Positions 1 through 9,924 of a DNA stretch of 64,000 nucleotides are shown here, one piece after another. Both the position numbers and the translations under genes were made by a program. The stretch spans positions 28,245 to 92,244 of the forward strand of contig NZ_JAVMIP010000013.1 in the NCBI RefSeq assembly GCF_031729055.1. Direction: 5' to 3'. The notes under the pieces were generated by a model. It searched no databases. It was given only the letters and a program-made list of their open reading frames with translations, and was not told the DNA's origin. Source of the stretch: Pseudocalidococcus azoricus BACA0444. Its GTDB lineage: Bacteria > Cyanobacteriota > Cyanobacteriia > Thermosynechococcales > Thermosynechococcaceae. How positions within the stretch are numbered: position 1 is the first letter of the stretch; the number at the start of each line of letters is the position of its first letter.

Positions 1-34
1 TATCGCCAAAGTTCAACAGCTAATCACAACCCCC

Positions 35-358
35 ATGAGTTTGACCCAAGGGTTGGATCTAATTGTCTTCTTGGTGCAAATTGCAGTTGTGATTGGGATT
101 GGTTTAGCAGTCAGGCAGGCCTGGGGTAAGCAACCAGAAATTGTTTTGGCAGGTGGGCTGTATAGCTTGATGTTTATCTTGGCCAAGTTGCAAATTCTGA
201 ATTTATTTACAGATTATAGTCGGGTCTTTTTGGATTTATACTTGTTTTTACTTCTTTTGTGGCCTTACCATCCAGTCCGCTATCGAATTGTTATTTTTAG
301 CCTTCTGGGCCTGGTTAGTGTTGCTTATTTGCTTGGGTTTGCCACAGAACCAGTTTAG
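35..358 (+). CDS. small multi-spanning membrane protein, unrecognised
   Basis: A 107-residue, strongly hydrophobic protein with three or four likely membrane helices (about residues 5-25, 35-55, 60-77 and 83-102). I do not recognise the family. Its TAG stop shares one base with the GTG start of the glycosyltransferase gene behind it, so the two are probably translationally coupled. Small membrane partners of GT2 enzymes often anchor or flip the lipid-linked sugar, but that role is inferred only from the position. The reading frame is open back to the window edge, so this could be the end of a longer gene; the ATG at 35 is simply the first start visible. Confidence 0.6.
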   Translation: MSLTQGLDLIVFLVQIAVVIGIGLAVRQAWGKQPEIVLAGGLYSLMFILAKLQILNLFTDYSRVFLDLYLFLLLLWPYHPVRYRIVIFSLLGLVSVAYLLGFATEPV

Positions 359-1071
359 TGAACAATGCCGGAGTGAGTAATTTGAAATTATCCGTGATCG
401 TCCCCTGTTATAACGAAGCTGCCACCATTCGCCAAGTCATTGATGCTATTCATAATTCCCCCATTGTTGATCAAGAAATTATTGTCGTTGATGACTGCTC
501 TAGTGATGGGACACAAGAGATTCTCAGACAGGATATTGAACCCTTAGTCTCACAAGTAATTTATCACCCCCGGAATTTGGGTAAAGGAGCCGCTCTCAGA
601 ACTGGCCTGGGGCAGATGACCGGGGATATTGCCATTATTCAAGATGCGGATTTGGAATATTCTCCCCAGGACTATCCGCTGATGCTGGAACCCATTTTAC
701 AAGGACGGGCCGATGTAGTGTATGGTTCACGATTTCAAGGGGCTGCACCGCATCGGGTGGTTTATTATTGGCATCGTGTTGGGAATGGGTTTTTAACCAC
801 ACTTTCCAATATGTTTACTAACATTAACTTAACGGATATGGAAACCTGCTATAAGGCCTTTCGGAAAGAGATCATTCAGCAAATTCGGATTGAAGAAAAT
901 CGGTTTGGCTTTGAGCCAGAAATTACAGCAAAAGTCGCCAAACTCAATTGTCGTATTTATGAAGTGGGGATTTCCTATTACGGCAGGAGCTATAAAGAAG
1001 GTAAAAAAATTAATTGGCAAGATGGTGTCTGGGCAATTATCTGCATTCTCAAGTACAACCTGTTTCGTTAA
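358..1071 (+). CDS. family 2 glycosyltransferase (polyprenyl-phosphate sugar transferase type)
   Basis: A 237-residue GT-A glycosyltransferase. The N-terminal LSVIVPCYNEAATI strand, the VVDDCSSDGT nucleotide-binding segment and the QDADLEYSP metal-binding DxD region are typical of dolichol/undecaprenyl-phosphate mannose or glucose synthase-like GT2 enzymes, which move a sugar from a nucleotide donor to a lipid phosphate at the inner face of the membrane. There is no C-terminal membrane domain, so the preceding small membrane protein may supply anchoring. It starts with GTG and overlaps the upstream stop by one base. Donor and acceptor cannot be told from sequence. It converges on the penicillin-binding protein gene across about 160 bases with no recognised feature. 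Confidence 0.85.
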   Translation: MNNAGVSNLKLSVIVPCYNEAATIRQVIDAIHNSPIVDQEIIVVDDCSSDGTQEILRQDIEPLVSQVIYHPRNLGKGAALRTGLGQMTGDIAIIQDADLEYSPQDYPLMLEPILQGRADVVYGSRFQGAAPHRVVYYWHRVGNGFLTTLSNMFTNINLTDMETCYKAFRKEIIQQIRIEENRFGFEPEITAKVAKLNCRIYEVGISYYGRSYKEGKKINWQDGVWAIICILKYNLFR

Positions 1072-1234
1072 AAAGCGATTGCGTCTCACCTTTGCTCCCT
1101 CGGCTGTTAATTTCTCCTCCCATTCAGCCGCACCTTTATCAACAACTCAGCCGGAACCTGGAATATTGGCATTAGATGATGATCCCTATGCCCACCCAAC
1201 CCGGCCATAGCCGACGATCAAAATGACTATCCTG

Positions 1235-3052
1235 TTAACGCGGGGTATTTTTGGGAGGCGGGTTTGCTTTGAAGTAGGCTTGCATTGTTTGTAACATCAA
1301 GGGCCCAGCCGTTGAGCCACCGCCACCGCCAGAGTTTTCTAAAAAGACAACCACAACAATTTCTGGCTTGTCTGCCGGGGCATAGGCCCCAAACCAAGTG
1401 TGCAGCGGGCGCGGCGGATCCTCTCCTGTACCGCTTTTACCAGCCAAGGGGGGGATGCTCGGATTATTTAACCCTGACCCTGTGCCATTGGTGATCACTT
1501 GCCGCAATCCCTGGTGCAAAACTTGAATGGTGCTGGGCTTGAGATTAAGAGACTCTCGCCAGGCCTGGGGGCTTTTATTGGGCAGTTGGACAAAATGGGG
1601 CCGTACCTTAAACCCACCATTGGCCGGAACCGCAAACATCACTGCCACCTGCAAAGGACTCGTTTGGAGCGCACCTTGACCAATGGAAAAAATTAAGGTA
1701 TCCCCGTCATACCAATCATCGCCAAAGGTTTTCCGTTTCCAGGCCAGATCTGGGACTAACCCCGCCGCTTCCCCTGGTAAATCCAGACCCGTTTTTTGTC
1801 CAAACCCATAGCGATGGGCCCAATCAATTAAGGTTTTTTCCCCCACACGCCGCCCCACTTGCCCGAAAAAGGTATTACTGCTCCAGGCCATGGCTCCGGC
1901 AAAGGTCAAGGGGCCAAACCCAGCCCGATTCCAATCATGAAAGGCAAAACTCCCACTATTCAAGGCGGCGTAGGTCATCAAAACCGTATCTGGGCTAAAT
2001 TTACCCGACTCTAACCCTGCGGTGGTGGTGACAATTTTGAAGGTACTGGCGGGTGGAAAGCCTTGGATGGCCCGGTTCACAAAGGGATTTTGCCGCTGCT
2101 GTAGCTCTTGCCATTGGCGTTCTGTCATCCGATTCGCAAACCAGTTGGGGTCAAAGGCCGGCCGACTGGCCATGGCTAAGACACTGCCATCCCGCGGATC
2201 CAGGGCCACAATCGCTCCTCGCCGATTCCCCAGGGCTGCTTCTGCGGCTTTTTGAACATCTAAATCGAGGGTCAGGGTTAAGTCATTTCCCGGCCTGGCT
2301 CTCTTTTGGCCTAAAATCCGCAAGACCTTACCGGCTCCATCCACTTCCACCTGTTGGCCGCCCCAAGTACCCCGTAGTTGGGATTCATAGCTGGCCTCAA
2401 TCCCCATCTTGCCAATGACATCCCCGAGACGATAACCCCGTTCTTTATTTTGAGCCAACTCTTCTTCGTCTAATTCACCGATATAGCCCAAGACATGGGA
2501 GGCTACTTCCCCAAGGGGATAAAACCGCTGGGCCTCCCGATCTACCTCCACCCCTGCCAGTTGGGATTTATGCTCCTCTAAGGCGACAATCTGGGCCTGG
2601 GTAATCCCCTTGGCAACCCGTAACAGGGATGGGGAGTTATAGCCTGCTTTTTCAATGGTTTTTTCAATCTCTGCCGCTGGGACATTGAGGATTTCGGAGA
2701 GCAATTCGAGGGTTTGGGGCCATTCCGCCCGTTTCTTGGCAATGGGCCAGACGAACACCGAATAGGAAAATTGATTCCCCGCCAAAATGCGCCCCTTTCG
2801 ATCAAGGATTTTGCCCCGCTCTGGAGGTTTAGGAATCAGACGAATCCGGTTTTCATCGGCTAATTTGCGGTTATGTTGCCCTTCCACAATTTGCAAATAG
2901 GCTAGGCGCGTCCCAATCCCCCCAAACAAGAGCAGGGAGACAAAAATCATCAAGGCCAAGCCCCGCCCATTTTGGCCAAAGGTGCGCTGATAGGGCTGGT
3001 AATTAAAGGAGTAGATTCCCTTAGGAGGTAATTTGGACTGTGCCAGGGGCAT
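1235..3052 (-). CDS. mrdA: penicillin-binding protein 2 (elongation transpeptidase)
   Basis: A 605-residue class B penicillin-binding protein, which cross-links peptidoglycan during lateral wall growth. It has a short cytoplasmic tail, one membrane anchor at about residues 32-55, a PBP dimer domain (about 70-250) and a transpeptidase domain. The three active-site motifs are present: STFK with the acylated serine at about residue 336, SSN at 391-393 and KSGT at 539-542. Length and motif spacing match PBP2/MrdA rather than FtsI. It is divergent from glmM, with about 210 bases between them, and both genes serve wall synthesis, one making the precursor sugar and one cross-linking the polymer. No rodA is adjacent. 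Confidence 0.93.
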   Translation of the reverse strand: MPLAQSKLPPKGIYSFNYQPYQRTFGQNGRGLALMIFVSLLLFGGIGTRLAYLQIVEGQHNRKLADENRIRLIPKPPERGKILDRKGRILAGNQFSYSVFVWPIAKKRAEWPQTLELLSEILNVPAAEIEKTIEKAGYNSPSLLRVAKGITQAQIVALEEHKSQLAGVEVDREAQRFYPLGEVASHVLGYIGELDEEELAQNKERGYRLGDVIGKMGIEASYESQLRGTWGGQQVEVDGAGKVLRILGQKRARPGNDLTLTLDLDVQKAAEAALGNRRGAIVALDPRDGSVLAMASRPAFDPNWFANRMTERQWQELQQRQNPFVNRAIQGFPPASTFKIVTTTAGLESGKFSPDTVLMTYAALNSGSFAFHDWNRAGFGPLTFAGAMAWSSNTFFGQVGRRVGEKTLIDWAHRYGFGQKTGLDLPGEAAGLVPDLAWKRKTFGDDWYDGDTLIFSIGQGALQTSPLQVAVMFAVPANGGFKVRPHFVQLPNKSPQAWRESLNLKPSTIQVLHQGLRQVITNGTGSGLNNPSIPPLAGKSGTGEDPPRPLHTWFGAYAPADKPEIVVVVFLENSGGGGGSTAGPLMLQTMQAYFKANPPPKNTPR

Positions 3053-3261
3053 AAGCAGAAATACTCAAAAAATAGCGGAGAAGTATAAAGAAAATGCTAT
3101 ATTCGGTCGTGGGTGAACTTATGTTAAGTTTACGGGCCAACTCATGATTGCATGATGGCGCAAGTTTAGCAGAAGAGTAAGTATTTCTTTTGTGGCCCCT
3201 CATCTTAACGATACCCTGTCTGCCCGCCATCATCTTGACTGACCTGAGGAGTGACTAAATC

Positions 3262-4635
3262 ATGTCTGCGGTTAAATCTACCCTGGTTCGCTTTGGTACC
3301 GATGGTATTCGGGGGCGGGCGGGTGAATTATTAACTCCTAACTTGGCGATGGAGTTGGGCTACTGGGCCGGGCGGGAATTAGCCCCATCTCAATCCCCTG
3401 GGCAGCCATTCATCTTAGGCCAGGACTCCCGCGCCTCTGGCGATATGTTGGCCATGGGCTTGGCGGCGGGCTTAACAGCAGCGGGCCTAGAGGTTTGGCA
3501 AGTCGGCCTATGTCCAACCCCCTGTGTCGCTTATTTGGTGCATCATTCTGAGGCGGTGGGGGGGGCAATGATTTCTGCGAGTCACAATCCCCCAGAAGAT
3601 AATGGAATTAAGATTTTTGATGCCCAGGGCAATAAGCTGTCCCAAGAATTGCAAAGGGCGATTGAAACCCATTTGAATCAGGGCGGGGCCTGGGAAACCA
3701 GTCACCATTGGGGCCATAACCTGAATCGGCCAGAGTTACTCCACACCTATGGCCAGGCCTTGAGAAGCTCCTTGGGGACAGATCAACCTTTGGCAGGGAT
3801 GAAGGTGGTGTTGGATTTGGCCTATGGGGCGGCGGTTTCCTTAGCACCACAAATTTTTCAGCAACTGGGGGCCACAGTCATTTGCCTCCATAACCAGGCC
3901 AATGGGGAAAAAATTAACGTCAACTGTGGCTCGACCCATTTAGACCCCCTCCGCCAGGCCGTACAGGAATTTGAAGCCGATTTGGGCTTTGCCTTTGATG
4001 GGGATGCGGATCGGGTTTTGGCGGTGGATGGCCTGGGACGGACGATTGATGGAGATCATATTCTCTATTTCTGGGGCCAAACGTTACAGCAGGCCCAGCA
4101 ACTCCCCGGCGATTTAATTGTCGCGACGGTGATGTCCAATTTAGGCTTTGAGCGGGCCTGGGAGCAACGGGGTGGGACCTTGGTGCGGGCAGCGGTGGGA
4201 GATCAATATGTCCATGCGGAAATGCTGCGTTACGGGGCCATGTTGGGGGGTGAGCAGTCGGGCCATATCCTCTGTCGCCATTACGGGATTGGTGGGGATG
4301 GGCTGTTAACCGCAATTCACTTGGCGGCCTTGGTCAAACGGGCGGGCTGTTCCTTGCGGCACTTGAAAGATGTCAGCTTTGAGTCCTATCCCCAAATTCT
4401 CCGGAATGTCAAGGTTATGGATCGGGAACGCCGCCTGGCCTGGCAAGACTGTCAACCGCTCCAAACCCTGATTGCGCAAGCCACCGCTGACATGGGCGAT
4501 CAAGGGCGGATTCTCGTGCGGGCTTCGGGAACAGAACCAGTAATTCGGGTCATGGTGGAGGCGGTTTCGGCTACCTTGGCTGAGCATTGGACAAGCAAGT
4601 TAGTGACCTCCGTGGAAACCTACTTGGCCGCCTAA
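3262..4635 (+). CDS. glmM: phosphoglucosamine mutase
   Basis: Interconverts glucosamine-6-phosphate and glucosamine-1-phosphate in the cytoplasm, feeding UDP-GlcNAc and peptidoglycan synthesis. The 457 residues match the family length. The N-terminal RFGTDGIRG signature, the phosphoserine loop [11 protein letters not shown] (catalytic serine at about residue 107), the metal-binding DGDADR loop and the C-terminal phosphate-binding [12 protein letters not shown] are all intact. SASHNP together with GTDGIRG separates GlmM from phosphomannomutases. A Shine-Dalgarno-like GAGGAG lies about 10 bases before the ATG. The gene appears monocistronic. Confidence 0.95.
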   Translation: MSAVKSTLVRFGTDGIRGRAGELLTPNLAMELGYWAGRELAPSQSPGQPFILGQDSRASGDMLAMGLAAGLTAAGLEVWQVGLCPTPCVAYLVHHSEAVGGAMISASHNPPEDNGIKIFDAQGNKLSQELQRAIETHLNQGGAWETSHHWGHNLNRPELLHTYGQALRSSLGTDQPLAGMKVVLDLAYGAAVSLAPQIFQQLGATVICLHNQANGEKINVNCGSTHLDPLRQAVQEFEADLGFAFDGDADRVLAVDGLGRTIDGDHILYFWGQTLQQAQQLPGDLIVATVMSNLGFERAWEQRGGTLVRAAVGDQYVHAEMLRYGAMLGGEQSGHILCRHYGIGGDGLLTAIHLAALVKRAGCSLRHLKDVSFESYPQILRNVKVMDRERRLAWQDCQPLQTLIAQATADMGDQGRILVRASGTEPVIRVMVEAVSATLAEHWTSKLVTSVETYLAA

Positions 4636-4920
4636 GCCCTTTTTATAGAACCCATTGGGTATCTCTAGCGGCCTTTGACTCAACGAGGGTTTACCCATCA
4701 GGGCCTGGGATGGCTGTCAATCAAACGCGAACTTTATCAGCAAAGATAGTACCAACGTTGAAGCCCCCACAATTTTCTCACCAATCACCAACCAATCGAG
4801 AGAGGATAGAATTAACAGATTCAGTGTGCCTCATTCCCCTACATCTCCCAAGTTTGAAAAAGGTTTTAGATCGCAGGTCAATATTCATTCTAATCAATGC
4901 TTTTTACCATAGGGGATTTT

Positions 4921-6576
4921 ATGATACACCCGATTGAATTTCAATTATTTGCCCCCTACAACAAAGCAGTTGCCTTGATTGGGTCATTCTCGGCCTGGGA
5001 AGATATTCCAATGCAACAAGGAGAAGATGGCTATTTCCGCGCTCAAGTTGAGCTGGAGGATGGCACCTATCACTATAAATTCCGGGTTCAGTCAAAAAGC
5101 TGGTTTGTCGAGCCGGATCAATGGTTAGAGGTTGTTGACCCCTATGCTACAGATATTGATAATTCAACCCAAAATGGGGTTGTCCAAATCAAAAATGGCC
5201 AAAAAATTGTTGATACCTACATTTGGAAACATGACAATAAGCCCTTGCCCAGCGATCGCGAGTTAGTCATCTATGAGCTGCACGTGGCTGACTTTTCTGG
5301 GGGCGAACCAGACCGCTATGTGCGCGGTAAATATAAACACGTTGTCGAAAAGTTAGATTTTCTCGCTGACCTGGGTATTAATGCCATTGAACTGATGCCG
5401 CTCAAAGAATATCCGGGTGATTATAGCTGGGGGTATAACCCGCGTTACTTTTTTGCCGCAGAATCAAGTTACGGCTCGACAGACGAGTTAAAAAATCTGA
5501 TTGATGAATGCCACGCCCGCGGGATTCGGGTCATTATGGATGGGATTTACAATCACTCAGAATCGTCTAGCCCCCTGACGCAGATTGACCATGATTACTG
5601 GTACCATCATTCTCCCCGGGATCCTGATAATAACTGGGGGCCAGAATTTAATTATGACTTTTATGATGAAAACCTAGATGTTAAACCGGCCTGGACATTC
5701 ATTGGTGATGTTGTTCGCTATTGGATTGAAGAATATCATGTGGATGGCATTCGCTATGATGCGGCCCGGCAAATTGCCAATTATGACTTTATGCATTGGA
5801 TCGTTGCCGAGACTAAAAAAACAGCCGGAGTTAGGCCATTTTATAACATTGCCGAACATATTCCAGAGACAACTAGTATTACAAATGTCGATGGCCCAAT
5901 GGATGGTTGCTGGCACGATAGTTTCCGGGGGGTCATTTCCGGACATATTTACAGCGATATGTTTGATATTGAACAACTTAAAGATGTGATTGACTGCAAA
6001 CGCCAGGGCTTTATGGGTGCGAGTAATGTAGTCAATTATCTGACCAATCACGATCACAATCATGTCCTGGCAGAACTGGGTAACCGGAATATTTTTAATG
6101 AAGAAGCCTTTAAGCGAGCAAAGTTAGGCGCGGCGATCCTGATGACGGCGGTCGGTGTGCCCTTGATTTGGATGGGAGAAGAATTTGGTGAGTGTAAACA
6201 TAACACCCAAGAGCAGGCCAAAATTGAATGGGATCTGTTAGGAAATGATTTAAATCGGGATTTGTTTGAATATTATAAAGGGTTGATTCATCTGCGCAAA
6301 AACAATCAGGCTCTCTATGCAGAAAATATTAACTTTTTTCACCAGGATCCCAATTCCCATGTGCTTGCTTACACGCGCTGGAATGAGGAAGGCTCACGGG
6401 TTGCGGTTGTTGCTAATTTTTCGGGTAACTTCTGGGCTGGCTATACCATTTCTCACTTCCCAGCCAATGGAACCTGGCACGAATGGACAGGCGATTATGA
6501 TGTTGAGTCTGGGGCCGATAACATGATGATTGACTTGGCAGAATACGAAGCCAAAGTGTTTGTCTGGCAGGGTTAA
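4921..6576 (+). CDS. GH13 alpha-glucan-active enzyme with N-terminal CBM48
   Basis: A 551-residue glycoside hydrolase family 13 protein. An N-terminal CBM48-like beta-sandwich (about residues 1-85, with GSFSAWEDIPM) precedes the (beta/alpha)8 barrel. Region II gives DGIRYDAAR with the nucleophile Asp at about 280, the acid/base Glu is in IAEHIPE at about 312, and TNHDHNH supplies the third acid. The ATG at 4921 is preferred over one 24 bases upstream because AGGGG sits just ahead of it and the protein then begins at the CBM48. The enzyme probably acts on glycogen or maltodextrin. Branching enzyme, debranching enzyme and maltooligosyltrehalose-type hydrolase are alternatives the sequence does not separate. 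The 285 bases upstream hold no recognised gene. Confidence 0.85.
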   Translation: MIHPIEFQLFAPYNKAVALIGSFSAWEDIPMQQGEDGYFRAQVELEDGTYHYKFRVQSKSWFVEPDQWLEVVDPYATDIDNSTQNGVVQIKNGQKIVDTYIWKHDNKPLPSDRELVIYELHVADFSGGEPDRYVRGKYKHVVEKLDFLADLGINAIELMPLKEYPGDYSWGYNPRYFFAAESSYGSTDELKNLIDECHARGIRVIMDGIYNHSESSSPLTQIDHDYWYHHSPRDPDNNWGPEFNYDFYDENLDVKPAWTFIGDVVRYWIEEYHVDGIRYDAARQIANYDFMHWIVAETKKTAGVRPFYNIAEHIPETTSITNVDGPMDGCWHDSFRGVISGHIYSDMFDIEQLKDVIDCKRQGFMGASNVVNYLTNHDHNHVLAELGNRNIFNEEAFKRAKLGAAILMTAVGVPLIWMGEEFGECKHNTQEQAKIEWDLLGNDLNRDLFEYYKGLIHLRKNNQALYAENINFFHQDPNSHVLAYTRWNEEGSRVAVVANFSGNFWAGYTISHFPANGTWHEWTGDYDVESGADNMMIDLAEYEAKVFVWQG

Positions 6577-6635
6577 TTTCTGTTGAGCCGTGAACAATCT
6601 GTACTGTAAGGCTAGAGTTTATTTCAAAATCATCA

Positions 6636-8942
6636 CTATAAGCCGCTATCCCCCGTACTTTGGTTGGGTAAAAATTTGCCGCTCGGCTGCCATTGGACGG
6701 CCCCATCTTGCCCTGACCAATAAAAGGGAATCCGGCGGGATTTGAGTTCATCTTGGACTCCTGAGGAGAGTTGGGCGGTGGTTAAAACGAGGGCCTGGGG
6801 TTGGAGAATGTCTAGGAGATTGGGATCAAACTTACGCCCCCACCACCACAAGACATCTGGCCTGGGTAAATTGGCAGAGCGAAGCCAGACTGACTGTCCT
6901 AAAGATCGCGGGGGTTCGGTGATCAAGAGCCATTTTTTGTCCTTAATTTGCATTTGAATCACCGCCGGATCGGCCCGGAGCAGCTTAATGGCCACATCCC
7001 CCAGTTGCGCCTCTTGATCTAAACGTAGGGATTGCTTTTCGGTTGGGAGTTGGGTGAGCATTTCCCGATAGTCCGGATCACTACTGGCAGTTGGCACTTC
7101 ACTGAGGCGAATGATCGGGGTTATTTTGGCTAAATCGGCCCAACCGCCTTGATCTTGACTTTGCCGAGTTGTCGCAATCGCCCAATGAATTTGGTTAATC
7201 CCCTGCGCTGCCAAAAATGATCCGAGGGATGTCCCGGCACTGGTGAGATCGCCACTGTTGATCACGACATTCCCGCCCGGCTGTTGGATGACCATAATTG
7301 GGGTTTGGGTATTATCGAGAACTGTGACTCGAAAGGTATTAGTTTGCACGAGTAAAAATGGCACAATCACTAAACTTAGGCTAGTCCCCAACGCCAAGAC
7401 CCATCGCTTTTGCCACCAAGGATGCAGCCAGACCAACAAAATCAGCCCATAGATTGCAAACACCTGTGTCCAGCCCAAGGCCCCCAACGCCAGCAGACTG
7501 TAGGGTAAACTGCCAAAGAAATCCACAAGCCAGAGCAAAATCACGATGGGATAGTACATGACCCAGGCCAGGAGTCCCCCCAATGTCGGCCAAAGGACAG
7601 CCCCCAGGCCACTGATAAAACTCCCCACCGTCACCACTGAGAGTAAAAAGGTCGTGATCACATTCACAATCAGGCCATAGGTGGGAAACACACCGAAAAT
7701 TGCCAGGGACAGGGGAAAGACCCAAATGTTAGCGGCTAAAGGAATTGCCATTAGATTCGCCATTGGGCCGGGGAGCCAACTGAGACGTGCTTCAATCGCA
7801 GGAGCCGAGACAATTAAGCCGAGGGTGGCCAAAAAACTGAGTTGAAACCCTAGATCTTCACTCCAGAGTGGGTTCACAATCAACATTCCCACCGCAATTG
7901 CCAACAATAAGCTGGCCGGTTGAGTTTTGGTCTCTCCTGATAATGCTGCCAGGCCCGCTAAACCCATCAATACGGCCCGCACGGCGGAAGGGGCAAACCC
8001 ACTCAGGGCTGCAAATAAAATTAAGGCCGCGCCCCCCACTTGTAACTGGCGATTTTTGGGCAAAGGCCGGGTTAGGAGCATGACTACCCCCAAAATGACT
8101 GAGGTGTGGAATCCAGAGGCGGCAATGGCATGGGACAGACCTACTCGGCGAAAGGCGTCGCGAATATCAAAGGGAACCCCGACTGCCCGACTACCCAGCA
8201 ACATGGCACTGAGGAGTGGCCCCTGTTCAGCCCCCAGCTTTTCCCCTTGGGCCATAAAGATGCGTTCTCGTAATGCCCACAGGCCCCAGGGTGATCCGGC
8301 TTTAAGAATTTTGGCCTGGCGACCTGCTAATCCGGCAAAGGTATGTTCCAGTTGCAGTTGGCGCTGAAAATTAAAGGCTCGATAAAACTGATTGCCGCCC
8401 GCTTTGGGTTGATAGAGAAAGCCCGTCACCGCAATGGTTTGACCCGGCCGAATGTCTGCCCCATCTTTGGCATCTATGGTTACATACAATCGCCCACTGG
8501 CCCGCCCCTGTAATAAGGATTCACCGCCACGCCCTGGAACGTGTTGATACCGCTCAGCTTCCAGAAAAAACCGTAATTTACCGGCTCGATTGGGGAGGGG
8601 ATAGGTTTGGACATTGCCTTCTACCATCACGGTCGGCTCACCCCCCATGGCTGTTAACCGCGTCACGACTCGACTAATATCCGTTGCGCCAGGGGTAGGG
8701 GTTCGCAAAAACATATAGGCCATGGCAATTAAGGCAATTCCGGTGGCAATTAACCAACTCCGGTCTGGGGGCAGACTGCGCCAAAACTTGGGCCAAATCG
8801 GGGCCTGGTTGCGACAAAAACTCATCAGAAGCCCGAGGACTAATGCAATGACCCACCCCCAAGGGGAACCCCCCAAGTACAGCCCAATAATGAAGGCTAA
8901 TCCCCATAAAATGGCATCGGCCTGGTATAACTGCGCGGGCAT
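6636..8942 (-). CDS. comEC: ComEC/Rec2 family DNA-uptake channel
   Basis: A 768-residue polytopic membrane protein. It has an N-terminal DUF4131-like OB-fold segment (about residues 60-200, with VTGFLYQPKAGGN), the Competence domain with many helices (about 235-510, with LSHAIAASGFHTSVILG) and a C-terminal region where ComEC proteins usually carry a metallo-beta-lactamase-like domain. It would form the inner-membrane channel for single-stranded DNA during natural transformation. The C-terminal region begins with a recognisable RVTVLDNTQ strand but lacks the HxHxDH metal-binding motif, so any nuclease activity there is probably lost. It converges on the GH13 gene with about 60 bases between them. 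Confidence 0.88.
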   Translation of the reverse strand: MPAQLYQADAILWGLAFIIGLYLGGSPWGWVIALVLGLLMSFCRNQAPIWPKFWRSLPPDRSWLIATGIALIAMAYMFLRTPTPGATDISRVVTRLTAMGGEPTVMVEGNVQTYPLPNRAGKLRFFLEAERYQHVPGRGGESLLQGRASGRLYVTIDAKDGADIRPGQTIAVTGFLYQPKAGGNQFYRAFNFQRQLQLEHTFAGLAGRQAKILKAGSPWGLWALRERIFMAQGEKLGAEQGPLLSAMLLGSRAVGVPFDIRDAFRRVGLSHAIAASGFHTSVILGVVMLLTRPLPKNRQLQVGGAALILFAALSGFAPSAVRAVLMGLAGLAALSGETKTQPASLLLAIAVGMLIVNPLWSEDLGFQLSFLATLGLIVSAPAIEARLSWLPGPMANLMAIPLAANIWVFPLSLAIFGVFPTYGLIVNVITTFLLSVVTVGSFISGLGAVLWPTLGGLLAWVMYYPIVILLWLVDFFGSLPYSLLALGALGWTQVFAIYGLILLVWLHPWWQKRWVLALGTSLSLVIVPFLLVQTNTFRVTVLDNTQTPIMVIQQPGGNVVINSGDLTSAGTSLGSFLAAQGINQIHWAIATTRQSQDQGGWADLAKITPIIRLSEVPTASSDPDYREMLTQLPTEKQSLRLDQEAQLGDVAIKLLRADPAVIQMQIKDKKWLLITEPPRSLGQSVWLRSANLPRPDVLWWWGRKFDPNLLDILQPQALVLTTAQLSSGVQDELKSRRIPFYWSGQDGAVQWQPSGKFLPNQSTGDSGL

Positions 8943-8975
8943 AGTTCACAATCTCTCTAGCGGCGGTCATGTTGT

Positions 8976-9167
8976 CTAATATCTAATCACAGGCCAGAGA
9001 AATCTCTTAGTTATTGAGACTACATGGTTAAAAGTTTTGGTATCGCTCATCAAAATCTTATTCAACATTGACAGGAGGAGCGATTTTCCAAGAGTTGCTA
9101 TCTGTTGAAGCTGCTCGTTAGTAAGTTGATCAATGTTTTGCTTAAGAGCTTCGCGAGTGAATAACAT
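8976..9167 (-). CDS. small protein resembling the start of a cyanobacterial antitoxin-like family, possibly decayed
   Basis: A 63-residue frame from the ATG at 9167; a TTG 12 bases upstream is an alternative. The first half (FTREALKQNIDQLTNEQLQQIA) resembles the N-terminus of small antitoxin-like proteins common in cyanobacteria. The second half, from about residue 27, no longer looks like that family and reads as low-complexity sequence. The frame may therefore be a truncated or frameshifted relic. No partner toxin is adjacent. It sits between comEC and the TIGR04282 gene on the same strand. Confidence 0.35.
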   Translation of the reverse strand: MLFTREALKQNIDQLTNEQLQQIATLGKSLLLSMLNKILMSDTKTFNHVVSITKRFLWPVIRY

Positions 9168-9268
9168 ACAACACTCCAACCACAGTAAAGTTGACTTCTC
9201 CTAATCTTAAATCTATCTTAGATTTCTACCTTGAATTACTCTCCTCTCTATCAATCAGAACAATGAGC

Positions 9269-9910
9269 CTATGGTGATGATTCCTTTAGCCAATGTCCAA
9301 ACCCGGCCAGGTCTAACTGGGGTAAATCGTCGGGGCGATCAATGTCGGTTAATTCGGGTAACAGGGCGGTGGATAATCCTAAATCTTGGGCAATGGCGAA
9401 GGATTTTCTAAAGACTTGATCGCTACCCCAGGCCATGGTTTGAAATAATTCTGGAATGACTTTTTTCAGGCCAATTAAGTAATAGCCGCCATCTTGGGCT
9501 GGGCCAATGACAAGATCATGATTGGTTAATGCCTCTTGGGCCTGGGTGAGGATGGGAACCGTTAATTCTGGGCAGTCAGTCCCGATGACTAAGGCAGGGT
9601 GGTCAGTGGTTTGAAAGTGGTGGCCCAAGGCATAGAGCAATCGCGCTCCCAAGTCTCCTTCTGGTTGTATTTGATAGTTGATTCCGGTTCCTAACCAGGC
9701 CTGCATCAGCTTGACATTTCCCCCGGTAAACCAAACGGTGATTTGCCGAGATTTGATGGCTTGGGCAAAGGTTCTGGCCTGGTGAAGGGTATGCTCGGCC
9801 ATTTTTTGGTGGAACTGGGCGGCTCCTGTGGCTCCTAAGGCCGGAATTAACCGGGTTTTGCTGCGGCCAGGTTCAGGGTAGCGGGTAAAAATGAGCAGGC
9901 CAAGGGTCAT
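9269..9910 (-). CDS. TIGR04282 / DUF2064 nucleotidyl- or glycosyltransferase-like protein
   Basis: A 213-residue GT-A-fold protein of the TIGR04282 (DUF2064) family. Family signatures are the N-terminal LLIFTRYPEPGRSKTRL, the VIGTDCPELT metal/nucleotide-binding strand and the GPAQDGGYYLIGLK loop. Members are annotated as glycosyltransferases or molybdenum-cofactor-cytidylyltransferase-like enzymes, often in glycosylation or arsenosugar clusters, and the substrate is unknown. The gene follows the fused ABC transporter gene by 14 bases on the same strand, so the two are probably co-transcribed. Confidence 0.85.
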   Translation of the reverse strand: MTLGLLIFTRYPEPGRSKTRLIPALGATGAAQFHQKMAEHTLHQARTFAQAIKSRQITVWFTGGNVKLMQAWLGTGINYQIQPEGDLGARLLYALGHHFQTTDHPALVIGTDCPELTVPILTQAQEALTNHDLVIGPAQDGGYYLIGLKKVIPELFQTMAWGSDQVFRKSFAIAQDLGLSTALLPELTDIDRPDDLPQLDLAGFGHWLKESSP

Positions 9911-9924
9911 TGCTTAGGCGGCGA

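Noticed and set aside
890..1210. 106-codon frame overlapping the end of the glycosyltransferase gene
   Set aside because: It mostly overlaps the GT2 gene in another frame and its tail shows no family features.
3608..4315. Long open frames on the minus strand opposite glmM
   Set aside because: They are shadows of a well supported gene: Pro/Arg/His-rich composition, no domain, and no ribosome-binding site.
4587..4937. 116-codon frame across the glmM-GH13 gap
   Set aside because: It begins inside glmM in the wrong frame, is rich in unlikely residues, and ends inside the next gene.
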